Below, piece by piece: positions 52,746-64,000 of a stretch of 64,000 nucleotides of DNA; position 1 is the stretch's first letter; each line of letters begins with the position of its first letter. The stretch spans positions 81,469,959 to 81,533,958 of the forward strand of contig OX439035.1 in assembly GCA_949317995.1 (NCBI GenBank). The letters are read 5' to 3'. Both the position numbers and the translations under genes were made by a program. The notes under the pieces are model-generated. The model did no database searches and was not told where the DNA came from. It saw only the letters and a program-made list of their open reading frames with translations. The DNA comes from Acholoe squamosa (Eukaryota > Annelida > Polychaeta > Phyllodocida > Polynoidae).

Positions 52746-54000
52746 GCATACTTCTCTGACAACAGGTATCAAGATTTGGGAGCAAATGAGGAGCATAATA
52801 TTGCTCTGAGGTAACCATGAGAGCTCAATCATTAGCTTTTCAGGAGTGTGAAATGCTGAAAAATGAAATTATCTAAAGTGCACTATATCACTCTATGGCA
52901 ACATTGTTTTACAATAGAATAGAGTTATTAAAGAGGTCCTTTATCAATTATATAACAATATTTTGGTGTCCAGTGTTTAAATTTGACATCGGGATAGTGG
53001 AATATCCAGAATATGCAAAGAAATCAGATATGTTATATCAGACCACATATAAATGGTAAACGATTTCTTATTGGATTTACAGAGATCTCTCTTGAAGACA
53101 AAAAAAAGTGGGATTTCCATCTTGGATTGGAGATTTCACCCCCCTGCTATTTAGACCTTACGGTGAAATCACAGGAATACTTAGTTTCGTACTAAAATGC
53201 CACAAGGAAAAGCAGGAATTCCATCCTTTTAATTGTATTTAAGTGTTTTCGAGCATTTCTTTCCCAGAGCTCTCCATTTAGAATGGTAATAAGACATAAA
53301 AGGGCCTATCATGATGAAGTACTGGTATAGAAAGTCTACCTTTGAATTGTTTTGGTCTGTGTTCTATATATTTTAGGGGATATTTGACCTATATTGAAAA
53401 GGTCATAACTTTGGTTCTAGTTGGAATATCGACAAAATTCTCTCAGATTCAGACCATATCATCCTCAATGTCACTGTCGCATTTCCCAAGCTCTCTGTCG
53501 CACATTTTTTGCGACATTGCGACAGCTGCCCATCACTCTTTACAGGCTCACAGTTTCAACAATGAACCATGCCTCTCCCCCTCTCGTGATTTTTGTTTTT
53601 AATTGGAGATGCCCTTGGGCATCTCCATTTGGGACCTAGGCTTTGCGTTTCATGAAAAATTGACCAGTGAAATTGCCTGAGTTGAACTTTGCATTTGTAA
53701 AATTGCCTTATTTGATAGTGTATGTAATATCTATGGGTAAGGGCTGCAGAATGGGTAAGGGCTGCAACTAAGTTGTTGGTCTATTTACCCATACCCTCTC
53801 CTTGGCAGGTGGCCTGTAACTAATTCCTATGTTTGTCATAGCTGTGAACTCTCCAGCACTGCCTATATAGTTCAAGTGTTTACTACCACCCTGTACCCTG
53901 GCTAGTAGTTATGGACAATGCACTCAGGTCATCGTGGAGAAAAGCTGTCCACTGTTGATAATATTATAGTTAGTGACCTGTGTGTGTGAGTGGGGGGGGT

Positions 54001-54475
54001 GTCACGGTCCTTAACCCTTTATCACATGCTTAACCCTTTATCGATGGCATGATGCATTGATGCACACTTAACCCTTTATCGATGGCATGATGCATTGATG
54101 CACACTTAACCCTCTATGGATGGCATGATGCATTGATGCACCCTTAACTATTTACAGCAACTCACTTAGCTGTATAAGGGTGTCATGATGCATTTTCCCC
54201 TGTCCATTCATGTACCATTAGCCTTTTATTGATGGCATGGTGCATTAACGCACAATTAACCCTTTATGGGTAGCATGATGCATTGATGCACAGTTAACTC
54301 TTTATAGATGGCATGATGCATTGATGCAGTTAACCCTTTATGGCTGGCATGATGCATTGATGCATACTTAACTATTTATGGATGGCACAGTGCATTGATG
54401 CACACTTTACCCTTTATGGATGTCATGATTCATTGATGCACACTTAACTATTTATGGATGGCACAGTGCATTGAT
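54001..54475 (+). repeat. Minisatellite, 38-40 bp unit
   Basis: Roughly eleven units of the type CTTAACCCTTTATGGATGG followed by CATGATGCATTGATGCACA, with substitutions and one shortened unit. The units are contiguous without unique spacers. Confidence 0.85.
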
Positions 54476-56087
54476 TGTTTTTTTATTGTTATTGAAAACA
54501 TCAGTAGCTTTTGACAGTTCATCATGATTTAATTTCAATACCTTTGTCCCATAATAGTACAAAGGGCATGCTGAATAATTTCATATTCTTGGGCATCTCC
54601 TTAGGACTGGGTCCTTCACCTGTGACATTTTTGTCATGTATTTATCCATTATGGTCCAAGGATTGTGCCGCTGCGTGCCACTGTTTAAACCTTTCTAGCA
54701 CTTGGAAACTATGGTCAGCTTAAGTGTTGGAGCCAGAATTGGCTCTAGGGACTGAGAAAGGACTGAATGTCCGCAAAAGAATGGGGCAGTCCTATAGGAC
54801 CTTTGAATGTAAAACAAATCAATCAACCTAGCGACTCCTACAATCCGCGCCTATATTCCAGATGGTGTTGCACACTGTTCTAGTCTATGGGAGATTTGGG
54901 ATCATCCATTAATAAAATACGCACTAAGGGGGTGTTAAACCTAATGCGTACATGTGTGTACAGGGGGAGGGGTGGGGGCTTGGGCCATTTTGCAGAGATG
55001 TAAGTTGTCAGGGATTTCCCTAAAAATAGGGAATTCAAAAACGTTAAAATGTACCGTAGTCTGAATAGGAATATTCCGGATCTTCAGGGACAGAATTTAT
55101 TCACAGCCTTCTTTCCCTAGTCATTTTCTTCACACAGACCCAGTCCTCAGTTGTCTAATTCAACTAAGGACTCCACTATGCTCCCCCCCCTCGTGAAAGC
55201 AGAGGGACTCACTGGTCCAGGGGAGACTCTGGGCTGGGAATCTCAGGGGCAGACCCTCCCAGGGAGAAATGAAGGGAATGCTGCTCTCTGATTGGTCTAA
55301 AATCATCAATCAGCAACATAGTACAATTACTCAACACCAGGGGGTGACATGATGCTGTGCTGGTCAGAGTCTGCCCTGAACACTCTGCTTATGCCAGGGG
55401 GCCTGCCAACTCTCCTAGTGTTGCGATATTAAACAGCTTTTCAGGGATTTTCCCAGTACCTGACTTACATCTCTGATTTTGGCATACTCATTGTGTATGC
55501 ATATGGGGGTATTTTGTGCTGGAATTTAGGGTGTTTTAAGGATATTTCGGGGTATTTTATAATATAGGGACATTAAGCTTCCAAACTCAATCATCACTTG
55601 CCATGATATACATATAGGTATAAAAATGTGAAAAAAAGATTGTGCAAAATTAAATACCTTCTAAAAAGAGGTCCAAGTGTATGTGGTTTTGACCCCCACC
55701 CCATTCACCTAAATGTACCCCTTATAGTCGGGGGGAGGGGGTCAGTGACTTGAGTATGTATGCAGGGGGGGGGGGGTAGTCCCAATGCGTACATGGTGCA
55801 ACAGGGGGGTGGGGGGGTCAGATTTTGGGCAATAAGTGTGTATATAATTAATGGATGGTCCCTTCTGATAGTGGCTGTGACATCACCAGTGGCCAAGGTG
55901 GGAAGCCTCTCACAAACTCTCTATTTTAGGCTTTTTCGAGGGTTGTGATATGTCAAAAGTTATGGAAAGAGGTTTAGATGGTTAGTTAAGATGTTTCATG
56001 TCCATCTTTAAAATTCAGTTTGATTCATATTTAAACCACAGTGGGCACAGAGAACAATGGATTTCAACCCTCTTATATAGTGCATAC

Positions 56088-56436
56088 TGTAATGTTCTAT
56101 GGGCTATGGCCTGAATAATCCATGAATTTAACTCCTTGAGATGCACACAAAACACTGAACCAAAATGGCTAGAATAAACCTTGGGATATTTGTAATGTTG
56201 AAACACATATTTAGCATAAAGACACCATCAAAGTACTGTTCAAATGTACAGAATATATACTGTCAGATAAGAATGTCTATGGTAAACCATGTCAGCATCT
56301 TCTCGTATGTATCAGATATATCAGTCAGTGTCCTTTTGCATATTGTATGCGTGAACTAGTTCTTGAATAAATGAAGCATATATACCAACCATAAAATCAC
56401 AACCTATCTATAAGGAGAGGATAAACTGTCCTCGTC
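56088..56436 (-). repeat. 3' LTR remnant
   Basis: Only the terminal 82 bp (56089-56170) match the other LTR, with one mismatch (at 60502-60583). The remainder up to the purine-rich AAAGGACGAGGACAG at 56436-56422 is unrelated to the 5' LTR. The terminal TGTAATG keeps the TG end that the 5' copy has changed to CG. Confidence 0.6.
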
Positions 56437-56549
56437 CTTTATAAAGATCTTGGGGATTATTCTGCCCCGTGTGGAAGATCTTTATGTTAACTAAACTACA
56501 TAGTCTTTTAACCATGCTGGTTTTGATCTGTTGCGTTTTGGACGTTCAT

Positions 56550-59486
56550 TTACCACAACTGGTTGCTTTGGAGTTGAACACTGAGGAGTTCCTCGGATCT
56601 CAGCATTCGGACGTGGCAGTTCTTAGGCACATCAACAGGTTGTTGAGTAGTCTTAGCTTGTGGAGTTGGATAAGGCATCATTCGGGGAGCCTCATCATCA
56701 CTCTCACCGTCTGATCTCATTGGTTGAATGTGCTTGTCAATAACTTTAAACTTGCTTGATGTCACTGGGAACAGCATGTCTCCGTTCATCTGCATAAGAC
56801 TTCATTTTAGCCTTTGCTTATTCATCTCGGCGACGCATCACACTGTCATTCCTTTCATCCCCCAAGAAAGAAGGTAGCTTCACCTCAAACGGACGTCCAA
56901 ACATGGCAACAGCAGGTGACTCACCAGTTGTGGTGTAGTGTGTTAGTTACACAGAAACTCATTCATTTCCTGTTTCCAAGGTTTTCTATCTGCGCATGCA
57001 CCTTTCACAACCTTGCCTAGATTCCTCATGAATCGTTCACACTTGCCATTCGCCTGAGACCATAATGGTGTGATCCTTCGATGATGGAAACCAGAGTATC
57101 TGGCAAAGCCAGCAAACTCCTTGAAAACAGAGGTCCATTGTCAGTCTTGAGTTCAACTGGTGTTCCAAGCGTCAAGAATAAGTCATCTATAACTGGTACA
57201 ACAGCCCTAGCACTTGTCGAATACAATGTCAGCACTATTGGGAACCTCGAGTAACCATCAATGATGACCAGTAGATATTCTCCTGTCAGTAGAGGTCCAT
57301 AGAAATCTGCACTCAGCATCTTCCATGGTCCATCTGGAAGTGAAGTCATCATGAGTGGTGTCTGTGATTGTTTCTTAACCACAGCTTGACAAGGCATACA
57401 TTGATCGAATCTCTTCTTCATCTTATCATCAATACCTGGAAACCAAACTTTGGTGTGGGTCAGTTTCTTCGACTTTACAAGACCCCGGTGTCCCTCATGT
57501 GCTAAGTCGATAACTCTGTCCTGTACACTCAGAGGCATTACTAGTCTTGTACCCCGAAGAATGTATGAGTTGTCATGAGCTACAGTAAGCTCATCCTTCA
57601 CCTTGTGATAGGCCTCATATGTTCCTCGATCCGGGCCTGGTTTTAGTAACTCATACCATTTGTTCTCTGTGATAGCAGTAGCAACTTTCTGAAGAGTATC
57701 ATCTGCCAGTGTTTTCTCACATATCTCTTCAAAAGTGATTGTGACTGATACTGATGACATAGCCACGAAGTACTCCTCACCATCCAACTCAGCTCTATAA
57801 GCTTTGGCCTTCCGATTTGGATGCCGTGATAGATATTCAGCTGGGTTGTCTTTTCCTGGTCTGTAGACAACTTTCATGTCATACCTTTGGAGTATTAGAG
57901 TTCATCTCTCAATTCGTGCAGGTGGATTTGCATAAGGATTATTATAAATGGAAGTCAGTGGCTTGTGGCCATTGACTACAGTGAAAGGACTGCCCAGTAC
58001 ATACAGATGATAGCGCTCACAATCGACGACAACTCCAAGTGCTTTTCTCTCTGTCTGTGAGTATCTCTTTTTCACTGGTGACAGTGCTCTACCTGCAAAA
58101 CTAACCACGACATTCTCTCCATTGATCTTCTGTGTCAATATCGCTCCAAGACCAACCGAACTCGCATTGACAATGATCTCAGTCGGTTTGTCTGGATCGT
58201 AGTAGCAGGTAACTGTATCCTCATGCAAGGATACTCCTTGAAAGCAGCTTCTTGTCGTTTACCCCAATTCCACTTGACATCCTTCTAAGTAAGCTCTCTC
58301 AAAGGTTCAGTAATTGTTGCATAGTTTGGGATGAGCCTAGCACAGTAATTTGCCATACCAAGCAGAGAATGTACCTCAGTTGGATTCTGCGGAGCATCAG
58401 CTTCGTTAAGGGCAGCAATCTTATCTGGGTCTGGTGACATACCTTCCTTGGAGAAGACATACCCTAGATACTTAAGGTTGTCCTTGTTAAGAATACACTT
58501 CGCCCTATTCAAAGTTAGGCCCTTCTCACAGAGTCTCTGTAGCACCCTCTGTAGACTGTCATTATGGCTCTCTTGAGTCTTGCCATAGATCAGAATATCA
58601 TCACTGACATTCAAAACACCAGGAATACCTTCCAGTGACTCACAGATAGCATTCTGGAATATCTTGGATGCACAGCATATCCTGAAGTTCAGCCTTTTAT
58701 ATCTCCACAGTCCGATATGAGTGTTGAAGGTAGTGATGTACCTTGACTCCTTGTCCAAGAGTAACTGATGATACCCCTGGTTCAAGTCCACTTTATAGAA
58801 CTTAACTGACCCATTCAGATTACTCACTATTTCTTCACTAGTAGGCATTATGTGTCTGACTCTAAGAGTAGCCTTGTTTGCACTCTTCATATCCACACAC
58901 ATTCTGATGTCAGTAGGATCCCTGGACTTGGGTGGAAAGACAGGTTGGGAGACCCAGGGTGTTGGTCCCTCCACACATTCAATGATATAGTCTTTCTCCA
59001 ATTGTCTGAGTTTCTCTTCAACCCTACTTCTCAGATTGATGGGGATCTTTCTGTGTGGTTTTGCCACAGGTGTAATACTCTCATCTATATGCTTGACAGT
59101 AATGTCTTTCAACAGGCCCATTTGAACAGTGGATCTCAGTCATCAAAGGATATAGCAAGAAGGCGTTCCATATTTGCTCGTATGAGACCTAATGCTTCTC
59201 CAGTCTCATAAGTCAACAAACTTCCTTCGTCTTCTTCTGTGACAAAGAAGAGTGCATTTGTCTTCTTTTAATGAACCTGAATACAAGTTCTAAATCTACA
59301 ACGGATGGTAATACCTGCTCCGGTGTCAAAAATAAATGGGATCCTGGTACCATCAACCTCTGCCATCACCTTCAGCATGTTGCTGCTCTTAGAAGTTGTA
59401 GGCTTCAGTGTGTAGATGTACTTCTCACCAGTATCATCATTTGTATCCTCCCTGACCTCATTCACACATGCCTGTCTCTTCTTCAC
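56550..59486 (-). pseudogene. pol pseudogene (protease, RT, RNase H, integrase)
   Basis: Protease DTGAG is near 59315-59330. RT follows in 59121-58285 with VDLNQGYHQL and an SDD motif near 58600; an in-frame stop ends it and a frameshift follows. RNase H (58228-57902) has both its VNASS and VNGHKPL motifs with Asn where catalytic Asp is usual. A stop separates it from the integrase segment (57877-57026) in the same frame; this has a His/Cys zinc region (HEGH...CMPCQ) and the ADFYGP and KTDNGP aspartates. A frameshift near 57070 precedes the region with the third acidic residue, and further broken frames reach about 56550. It cannot make a working polyprotein. Confidence 0.88.
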
Positions 59487-60251
59487 TTCTGCCTTTGGCT
59501 TAGGCTTTTCTTCTTTAGGAGGTGAAGTACAGCATCGTGCAAAATGATCAAGATTACCACACTTCCTACAAGTCTTTCCTCTGGCAGGACACCACCATTG
59601 ATCATGCCGGAAATAGCAAGAACTACAGCGTGCCGGTTGTCCCTTGTCTGCACGTTTAGGCTTCTGAGACTCTTGTTGAGATGACTTCTGTTGCTGTTTA
59701 AACTTTAGCCTCGTTCAATAGTACTAGATTGTTGCTCAGACATCTCCATAGATCTACCTTTGTCTAAGATCTGGTCAAGTGTCCAGTTCTTGTTCTCCAG
59801 AGCATCTTTCCTCAACTTGGAAGATCTACAGTGTTGAATCACCTGAGACTTCAGTTCACGCTTCAAATCAGTGAATTCATAGTACTTGGCGAGCTTCCTC
59901 AATTCAGTGACATACATATCCAGTTTCTCCTGGTTCCTGCTCTCTCATGCAGAACTCATAGATGCCAAACTCAGGATTCACTCGTGGTATGAAATAGTCA
60001 TTGAGAGCATCACGCACTACTGTATAAGCATCCTGATTGTTTGCAGCCACTCGATCTGGGATAGTCAGTGTATCACAAATGTCATCAACCTCCTCCCCTG
60101 CATAGTGTAACATCAGAGACTTCTTCCTTGCAGCATTTGTTATTGTCAGACCTACCATCAGCTGTTCAAAGCAACGTACCCACTTCTTCCACCTGACCCT
60201 TACTGTATCTCTGTCTGACAGATCAAAAGGTGGAAAGTGTGGAAGTCTCAA
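59487..60251 (-). pseudogene. gag pseudogene
   Basis: An open frame starts at the ATG 60251 (LPHFPPFDLSDRD) and runs to 59904, where a one-base frameshift near 59928 moves the reading to YVTELRKLAKYYEF (to 59705). A second shift near 59710 leads to a Cys-rich segment (59640-59525) with CRKCGNLDHFARCC, a CX2CX4HX4C knuckle, preceded by a second CSSC-type finger. Retrotransposon gag with nucleocapsid-type fingers; it runs into the protease frame. Confidence 0.85.
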
Positions 60252-60500
60252 TCAGTCCTACCTCTATACACACAGGTCAGTGGTGGTTGGTAGTAGCACA
60301 CTGTTGGCCTGCTCCTGGATCTTAGTGCACCTCATCAGTGGCAGGTGTACACACAGAGCAGCAGCAGGTGGGCAGGGAGGGGAGGTCCAATCCAGCTTGA
60401 AAGTGAGTATTTCTCCAAAATTCTCATTTGGCCAATGACTCGCGTAAAATCCTATCTCTCCTGGATCACCAAGTTTCCATCCACATCCTAAATCGCCAAA

Positions 60501-60747
60501 CGTAATGTTCTATGGGCTATGGCCTGAATAATTCATGAATTTAACTCCTTGAGATGCACACAAAACACTGAACCAAAATGGCTGCTGGACTCAAACTCCT
60601 TATTTATTCACAAGAGGTCACATGACCTGGATACTGGTCTGTGATTGGCCGATGGCTCAACACCACACATACAGACTGAGGTTGTTATACTTGGACAGTG
60701 TTGAAAGAGGTGTATAAGGCCCCCTGTGTTATATATCGCTTACAACA
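60501..60747 (-). repeat. 5' LTR
   Basis: In the minus orientation it begins TGTTGTAAGCGATATATAAC, with a TATA-like box near the start, and carries an AATAAATAAGG poly(A) signal near 60606-60596, then ends at the 82-bp segment shared with the other LTR. The boundary at the high-coordinate end is uncertain by a few bases. Confidence 0.65.
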
Positions 60748-63700
60748 CTGTCCTCGTAAAATAACCCCCCTACATAAACAGTGTTGACACAAGAAAATAT
60801 CTTCCCTGAACCCAAACAGCACTCCCATAGTACTTTTGGTTCGTTAGGCCAGATGGGCGTTCGGATTTTTGTTGTAAAGATAGAATAATGACTGTAAATA
60901 TTTGAAATAAGACGCAACTTCATATTTGAATGCAATGTTTTATTTTTCTACTGGGCACTTTGCATTACAACCGTACGTAATTGGAGCTACAATATGAAAA
61001 TAGACATTACACGGGCCATGTGGCTGGGTGCAAAAGTCGTTTTGTATTCACTGGGGAAACCATACAAAATCTAACACACCTACATATGAAGTTACTAAGA
61101 CATATTTGGGTACCGATATATAAACAAACTATCATAGATGTCAGATCTATTTTGGCATGTAATAAATACAAATAAAATTTGTTGTATAGAAAATAGGTCA
61201 GGTCTTCTGACAAGTGCATTTAGAATGATAGAAAATTACACTGATGCACATTTCCTAAATAAAAAATATGTTGTGCGGTTCCAAATAAAATCATAGTCTT
61301 TAGCATGCACACCGTTCATTTATACACTGAATACTCTATGTACCTGAGATTAAATAATAACACTTCGTGAAATAGGATTTGGATATCGAATACAAAGCTA
61401 CAATGTGGTAATCAGGATTGACGACATGTTTTCAAAGTTGCCTGTGAATGTATTGCTGGTCATATCTACTGGTAAGTTGTGGCAAGTAGCTACACTAGTC
61501 ATACAAATGAGCTATAATTGTGCCATATATTAGTATCATTATTATCGTAAGGCGGGTGAATTACAGCAGTGACTAACTAGTTAGTATACAAGAGATATGC
61601 CATAGGTATTGATAATAATATCCTCCATGATGTAATAAAGTGGATAACTCATAAACCCATTTTCTGTTACAACTTAGTACAAGGCACTGGATGCTGAACA
61701 GATCGATAGAAAGATCACAAACCAAAAACAGAAGGTGGATCATTCACGTACTGATGGTCACTGTGACACCATGGTATACGGTCTCTCATCTGCATCAATC
61801 AACAATGATCAATGATTGAATTAATCATTACCATGTAGTTTGTACAAATACCTGATAGTGGTAATGGAAAGTGGGAGGGGACTTGTTGGACAATGGTTTG
61901 GAGATGGGATTGCCATCGATAAGCGTTGGGCAGTGGAGTGGAGCAGCGGATATGGTACATTACATGCAAGATCCAGAAATATTTATTGGAAATTGTTACC
62001 TCGAATGTTATATGTATATGAAGGAAATGGTCAAATTAAGAATATCATACTTTTTTCGTTTTCCTTTTTCCCCTCTAGATTATATATGTGTGTATGTATA
62101 TAATATATCGTATATAGTAGACATTGTAAATATTTCAAGTATAAACTTAAGATGAACACAACTGAACACATTTCCCCCGGAAAGTCTACAAAATCATTTG
62201 CAGATTATGTCACAATTCATTATATGTTTGTAAACAATAGTCACTTTTCAGTAACTACGAAAAGTAAAAAATCAACTGAATATCATAACTGCAACAATAT
62301 CCCAAACAAGGACGAGTGTCTGTAATAATTCTAAATAATGTGGACCGGTCACCTATCGATTCAAAAAGGCAGTTTGTAACCAAGGCAAACTCAAAATCTC
62401 AGTCTTCAACGTTACCTCAACATGATTGCTTCTCAACAAGTAACATTTTTCTTGCATTGTTTCAATCATGTGGACATTTACCCTGATATAATGTATCAAT
62501 ATGTAACTTGAATCGCTAACACAGACTATGTAGTCTAACAACAAGCTCACAAAATCACATACCTCACACCTCAGAGTGAAAACAAATATATTGAATACCT
62601 ATGAGGACACTCCTTATCACAGCAATAGCTGGACATAAGACACTGGCTGTTAATATATTTGCAAATATACGTCTAAATATAGTCCTACAAAAATGAATCT
62701 ACAACCATAACCCCGTGCACAACTTTGCCATAAAGCACCACATCGTTAATCACTCAAGGAGAAAACAAATCACACATGATGACATTACCCTACACCTTAA
62801 CATCTTGGAAACTAATGAAACATTTCATAGATTTAATAATAATTAGATTTCTCCATCGCTCTCTCTCTCTCCCTAGCGCAGCTATTGCGAGAAAAAGTTA
62901 TATAATAATTTTGTTTATATTCCTGATATCTACCTAATATTCCAAGAATGATTAAAACAGCTAGATTATTATCATCAATATTATCATTATTCACAATAAT
63001 TTACAGTGAGAAGATCATATATTGCTACAACGCTAGTTAATATGAAATTGTTCTTGAAATCCCCGTACAGGTGGTGAATTATATACAGGAACTACTAATG
63101 TATTTCAATAGTTAAACAGTTCAATAGTGATTGGTTCTTTGAACGTCAATAAACATAAACATTTGCGAAATCTATAACGTGCGACAAGTGGATATTGCTT
63201 TGCACGATAGAATAATTGTATAATCATAATGGTCATCATGCGAGACGGACTGCTGTAAATACATGACATAATTAATACTGAATTGAAAGCAAAGTAAAGA
63301 ATCTTTCTTTTTTCCATTTTTAAAGTCTGATAACTTGGATAACGGTATCATGTTCCTGCCATGATTAAGTAACTCTTTCCTTTTCGAACAAAAAATGCTG
63401 AGATTCTATGCTCTTTTTGATATGTAAAACAAAATAATACCTGATACAAAAGGAAAATCATAACTCTTCAATGAACGGATTAAGTCTTCATGTACATTGT
63501 ACGCGCTTAAAGCTGATAAAATAACTGTTAAGTACAAAAATAGTGTTTCCATTGTGATCTAGAAAAATGCACTAGACGGTTAATACTTGTTATGGGGCAT
63601 GTGCCTATGAAAATACTCATTAACAGACTATTAAATGATATGTTTAAACTTCAAGAAAAATAAGGCGATAACAAGTGTTATGTTATAAAACAGTCAGTAG

Positions 63701-64000
63701 CAAGAACTCAAAGTCATCAAATATAGTTTCATCCACTGCATGTAGGCTAGATTATGCAAATGCGATGAATGCACATCATCATTAATACTTGCAGAAGGAG
63801 TAGGGCTAATCCACAAAGAGTGCACTTAACCAAAGGTCTCACTTCTTTACACTAACGTTACCACAAGTTCTGACATACTTTTGATATTAATTATGCTCTC
63901 CACTGATAAGTGGTGTAGTGGGACACTGATTATGTTATTGGTAATCGCACATGCTGTTGTCTCCAATATTGCTTTGCATTGCGTTTACACGATACATTTG
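60748..64000. other. AT-rich non-coding tail of the window
   Basis: No exon is recognised on either strand over 3.2 kb, and none of the repeat families seen elsewhere is evident. A minus-strand AATAAA-type signal (TTTATT) is near 60941. The unusual absence of repeats and of frames suggests a long 3' UTR of a minus-strand gene beyond position 64000, but this is inference only. Confidence 0.35.

Larger units (their letters stand above)
51354..56087. other. Gap between POLR3F and the retrotransposon
   Basis: The POLR3F poly(A) signal AATAAA is at 51429-51434. Beyond it no gene is recognised. Contents: a weak family B end near 51620-51650, a degenerate ~70-85 bp tandem repeat (52140-52745), a GGAGATGCCC/GGGCATCTCC palindrome (53605-53626), a 38-40 bp minisatellite (54001-54475), and scattered G/C runs near 55735-55820. 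Remaining sequence shows nothing specific. Confidence 0.5.
56088..60747 (-). mobile_element. Decayed Ty3/gypsy-type LTR retrotransposon
   Basis: On the minus strand the order is LTR (60747-60501), gag, protease, reverse transcriptase, RNase H, integrase, LTR remnant (about 56436-56088). The order RT-RNase H-integrase defines Ty3/gypsy; the paired zinc knuckles in gag and an SDD rather than YxDD RT motif suggest a Mag-like lineage. A TGGCGATTT two bases inside the 5' LTR is a candidate primer site. Gag and pol carry frameshifts and stop codons, so the copy is dead. It is a transposable element with no envelope gene seen. Confidence 0.9.

Noticed and set aside
54001-54475. CRISPR-like regular repeat
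   Set aside because: Units are contiguous and degenerate with no unique spacers, in a eukaryotic genome; a minisatellite.
58770-58782. GGTTCAAGTCC resembling a tRNA B box
   Set aside because: It lies in the reverse transcriptase pseudogene and has no A box or cloverleaf; no tRNA gene was found in the window.
56088-60747. Endogenous retrovirus
   Set aside because: Gene order and absence of an envelope frame fit a Ty3/gypsy retrotransposon; nothing virus-specific is visible.
61840-62155. Two overlapping frames of about 90 codons
   Set aside because: Unrecognised, overlapping in different frames and in AT-rich sequence without splice or family support.

Overview
This window is animal (metazoan) nuclear DNA. 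Its genes are split by GT-AG introns, with AATAAA signals after most stop codons, and much of the remaining DNA is small non-autonomous transposons. I read six complete protein-coding genes by translating exons and checking that every splice phase closes. ALKBH1 (6 exons, minus, 369 aa), SLIRP (4 exons, plus, 89 aa), KPTN (12 exons, minus, 481 aa), PNO1 (7 exons, plus, 253 aa), KAT5/Tip60 (13 exons, minus, 463 aa) and POLR3F (9 exons, plus, 316 aa). KPTN points away from flies and nematodes, which lack KICSTOR, and the retroposon tails (GCGTTAAAC followed by short simple repeats) recall marine invertebrates such as molluscs, brachiopods or lancelets. I cannot name the species.

Layout: 1-4251 is repeat-rich with no gene recognised. 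4252-14505 holds ALKBH1 and SLIRP head to head (204 bp between start codons). 15208-29229 holds KPTN and PNO1 head to head (729 bp). 29230-36250 is a repeat-bearing gap. 36251-51353 holds KAT5 and POLR3F head to head (268 bp). 51354-56087 is a gap with tandem repeats. 56088-60747 is a decayed Ty3/gypsy-type LTR retrotransposon on the minus strand. 60748-64000 is AT-rich, nearly repeat-free and non-coding, perhaps the 3' UTR of a gene beyond the window. SLIRP and KPTN converge tail to tail over about 700 bp.

The genes are housekeeping: a 2-oxoglutarate/Fe dioxygenase for nucleic acids, a mitochondrial mRNA-binding protein, a KICSTOR subunit of the mTORC1 nutrient pathway, a 40S ribosome assembly factor, a histone acetyltransferase and an RNA polymerase III subunit. 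They do not form one pathway. What unites them is divergent pairing on short, probably shared promoters.

The repeats fall into recognisable families: (A) G-rich elements with GGGAGTGGTC ends and 3-bp TTA/TAA/ATA duplications, PIF/Harbinger-like; (B) TA-flanked elements with CCGTAATCTCCCGCG ends and internal CTTATACGCG repeats; (C) C-rich elements related to A; (D) arrays of a GACTGATGGCCCC motif; (E) a retroposon with 11-13 bp target duplications; plus foldbacks and minisatellites. I found no prokaryotic-style system, CRISPR array or tRNA. The most notable items are the triple divergent pairing, a long 4-nt-loop hairpin in the predicted KPTN 3' UTR, composite foldback elements, and a retrotransposon whose two LTRs agree only over their last 82 bp.
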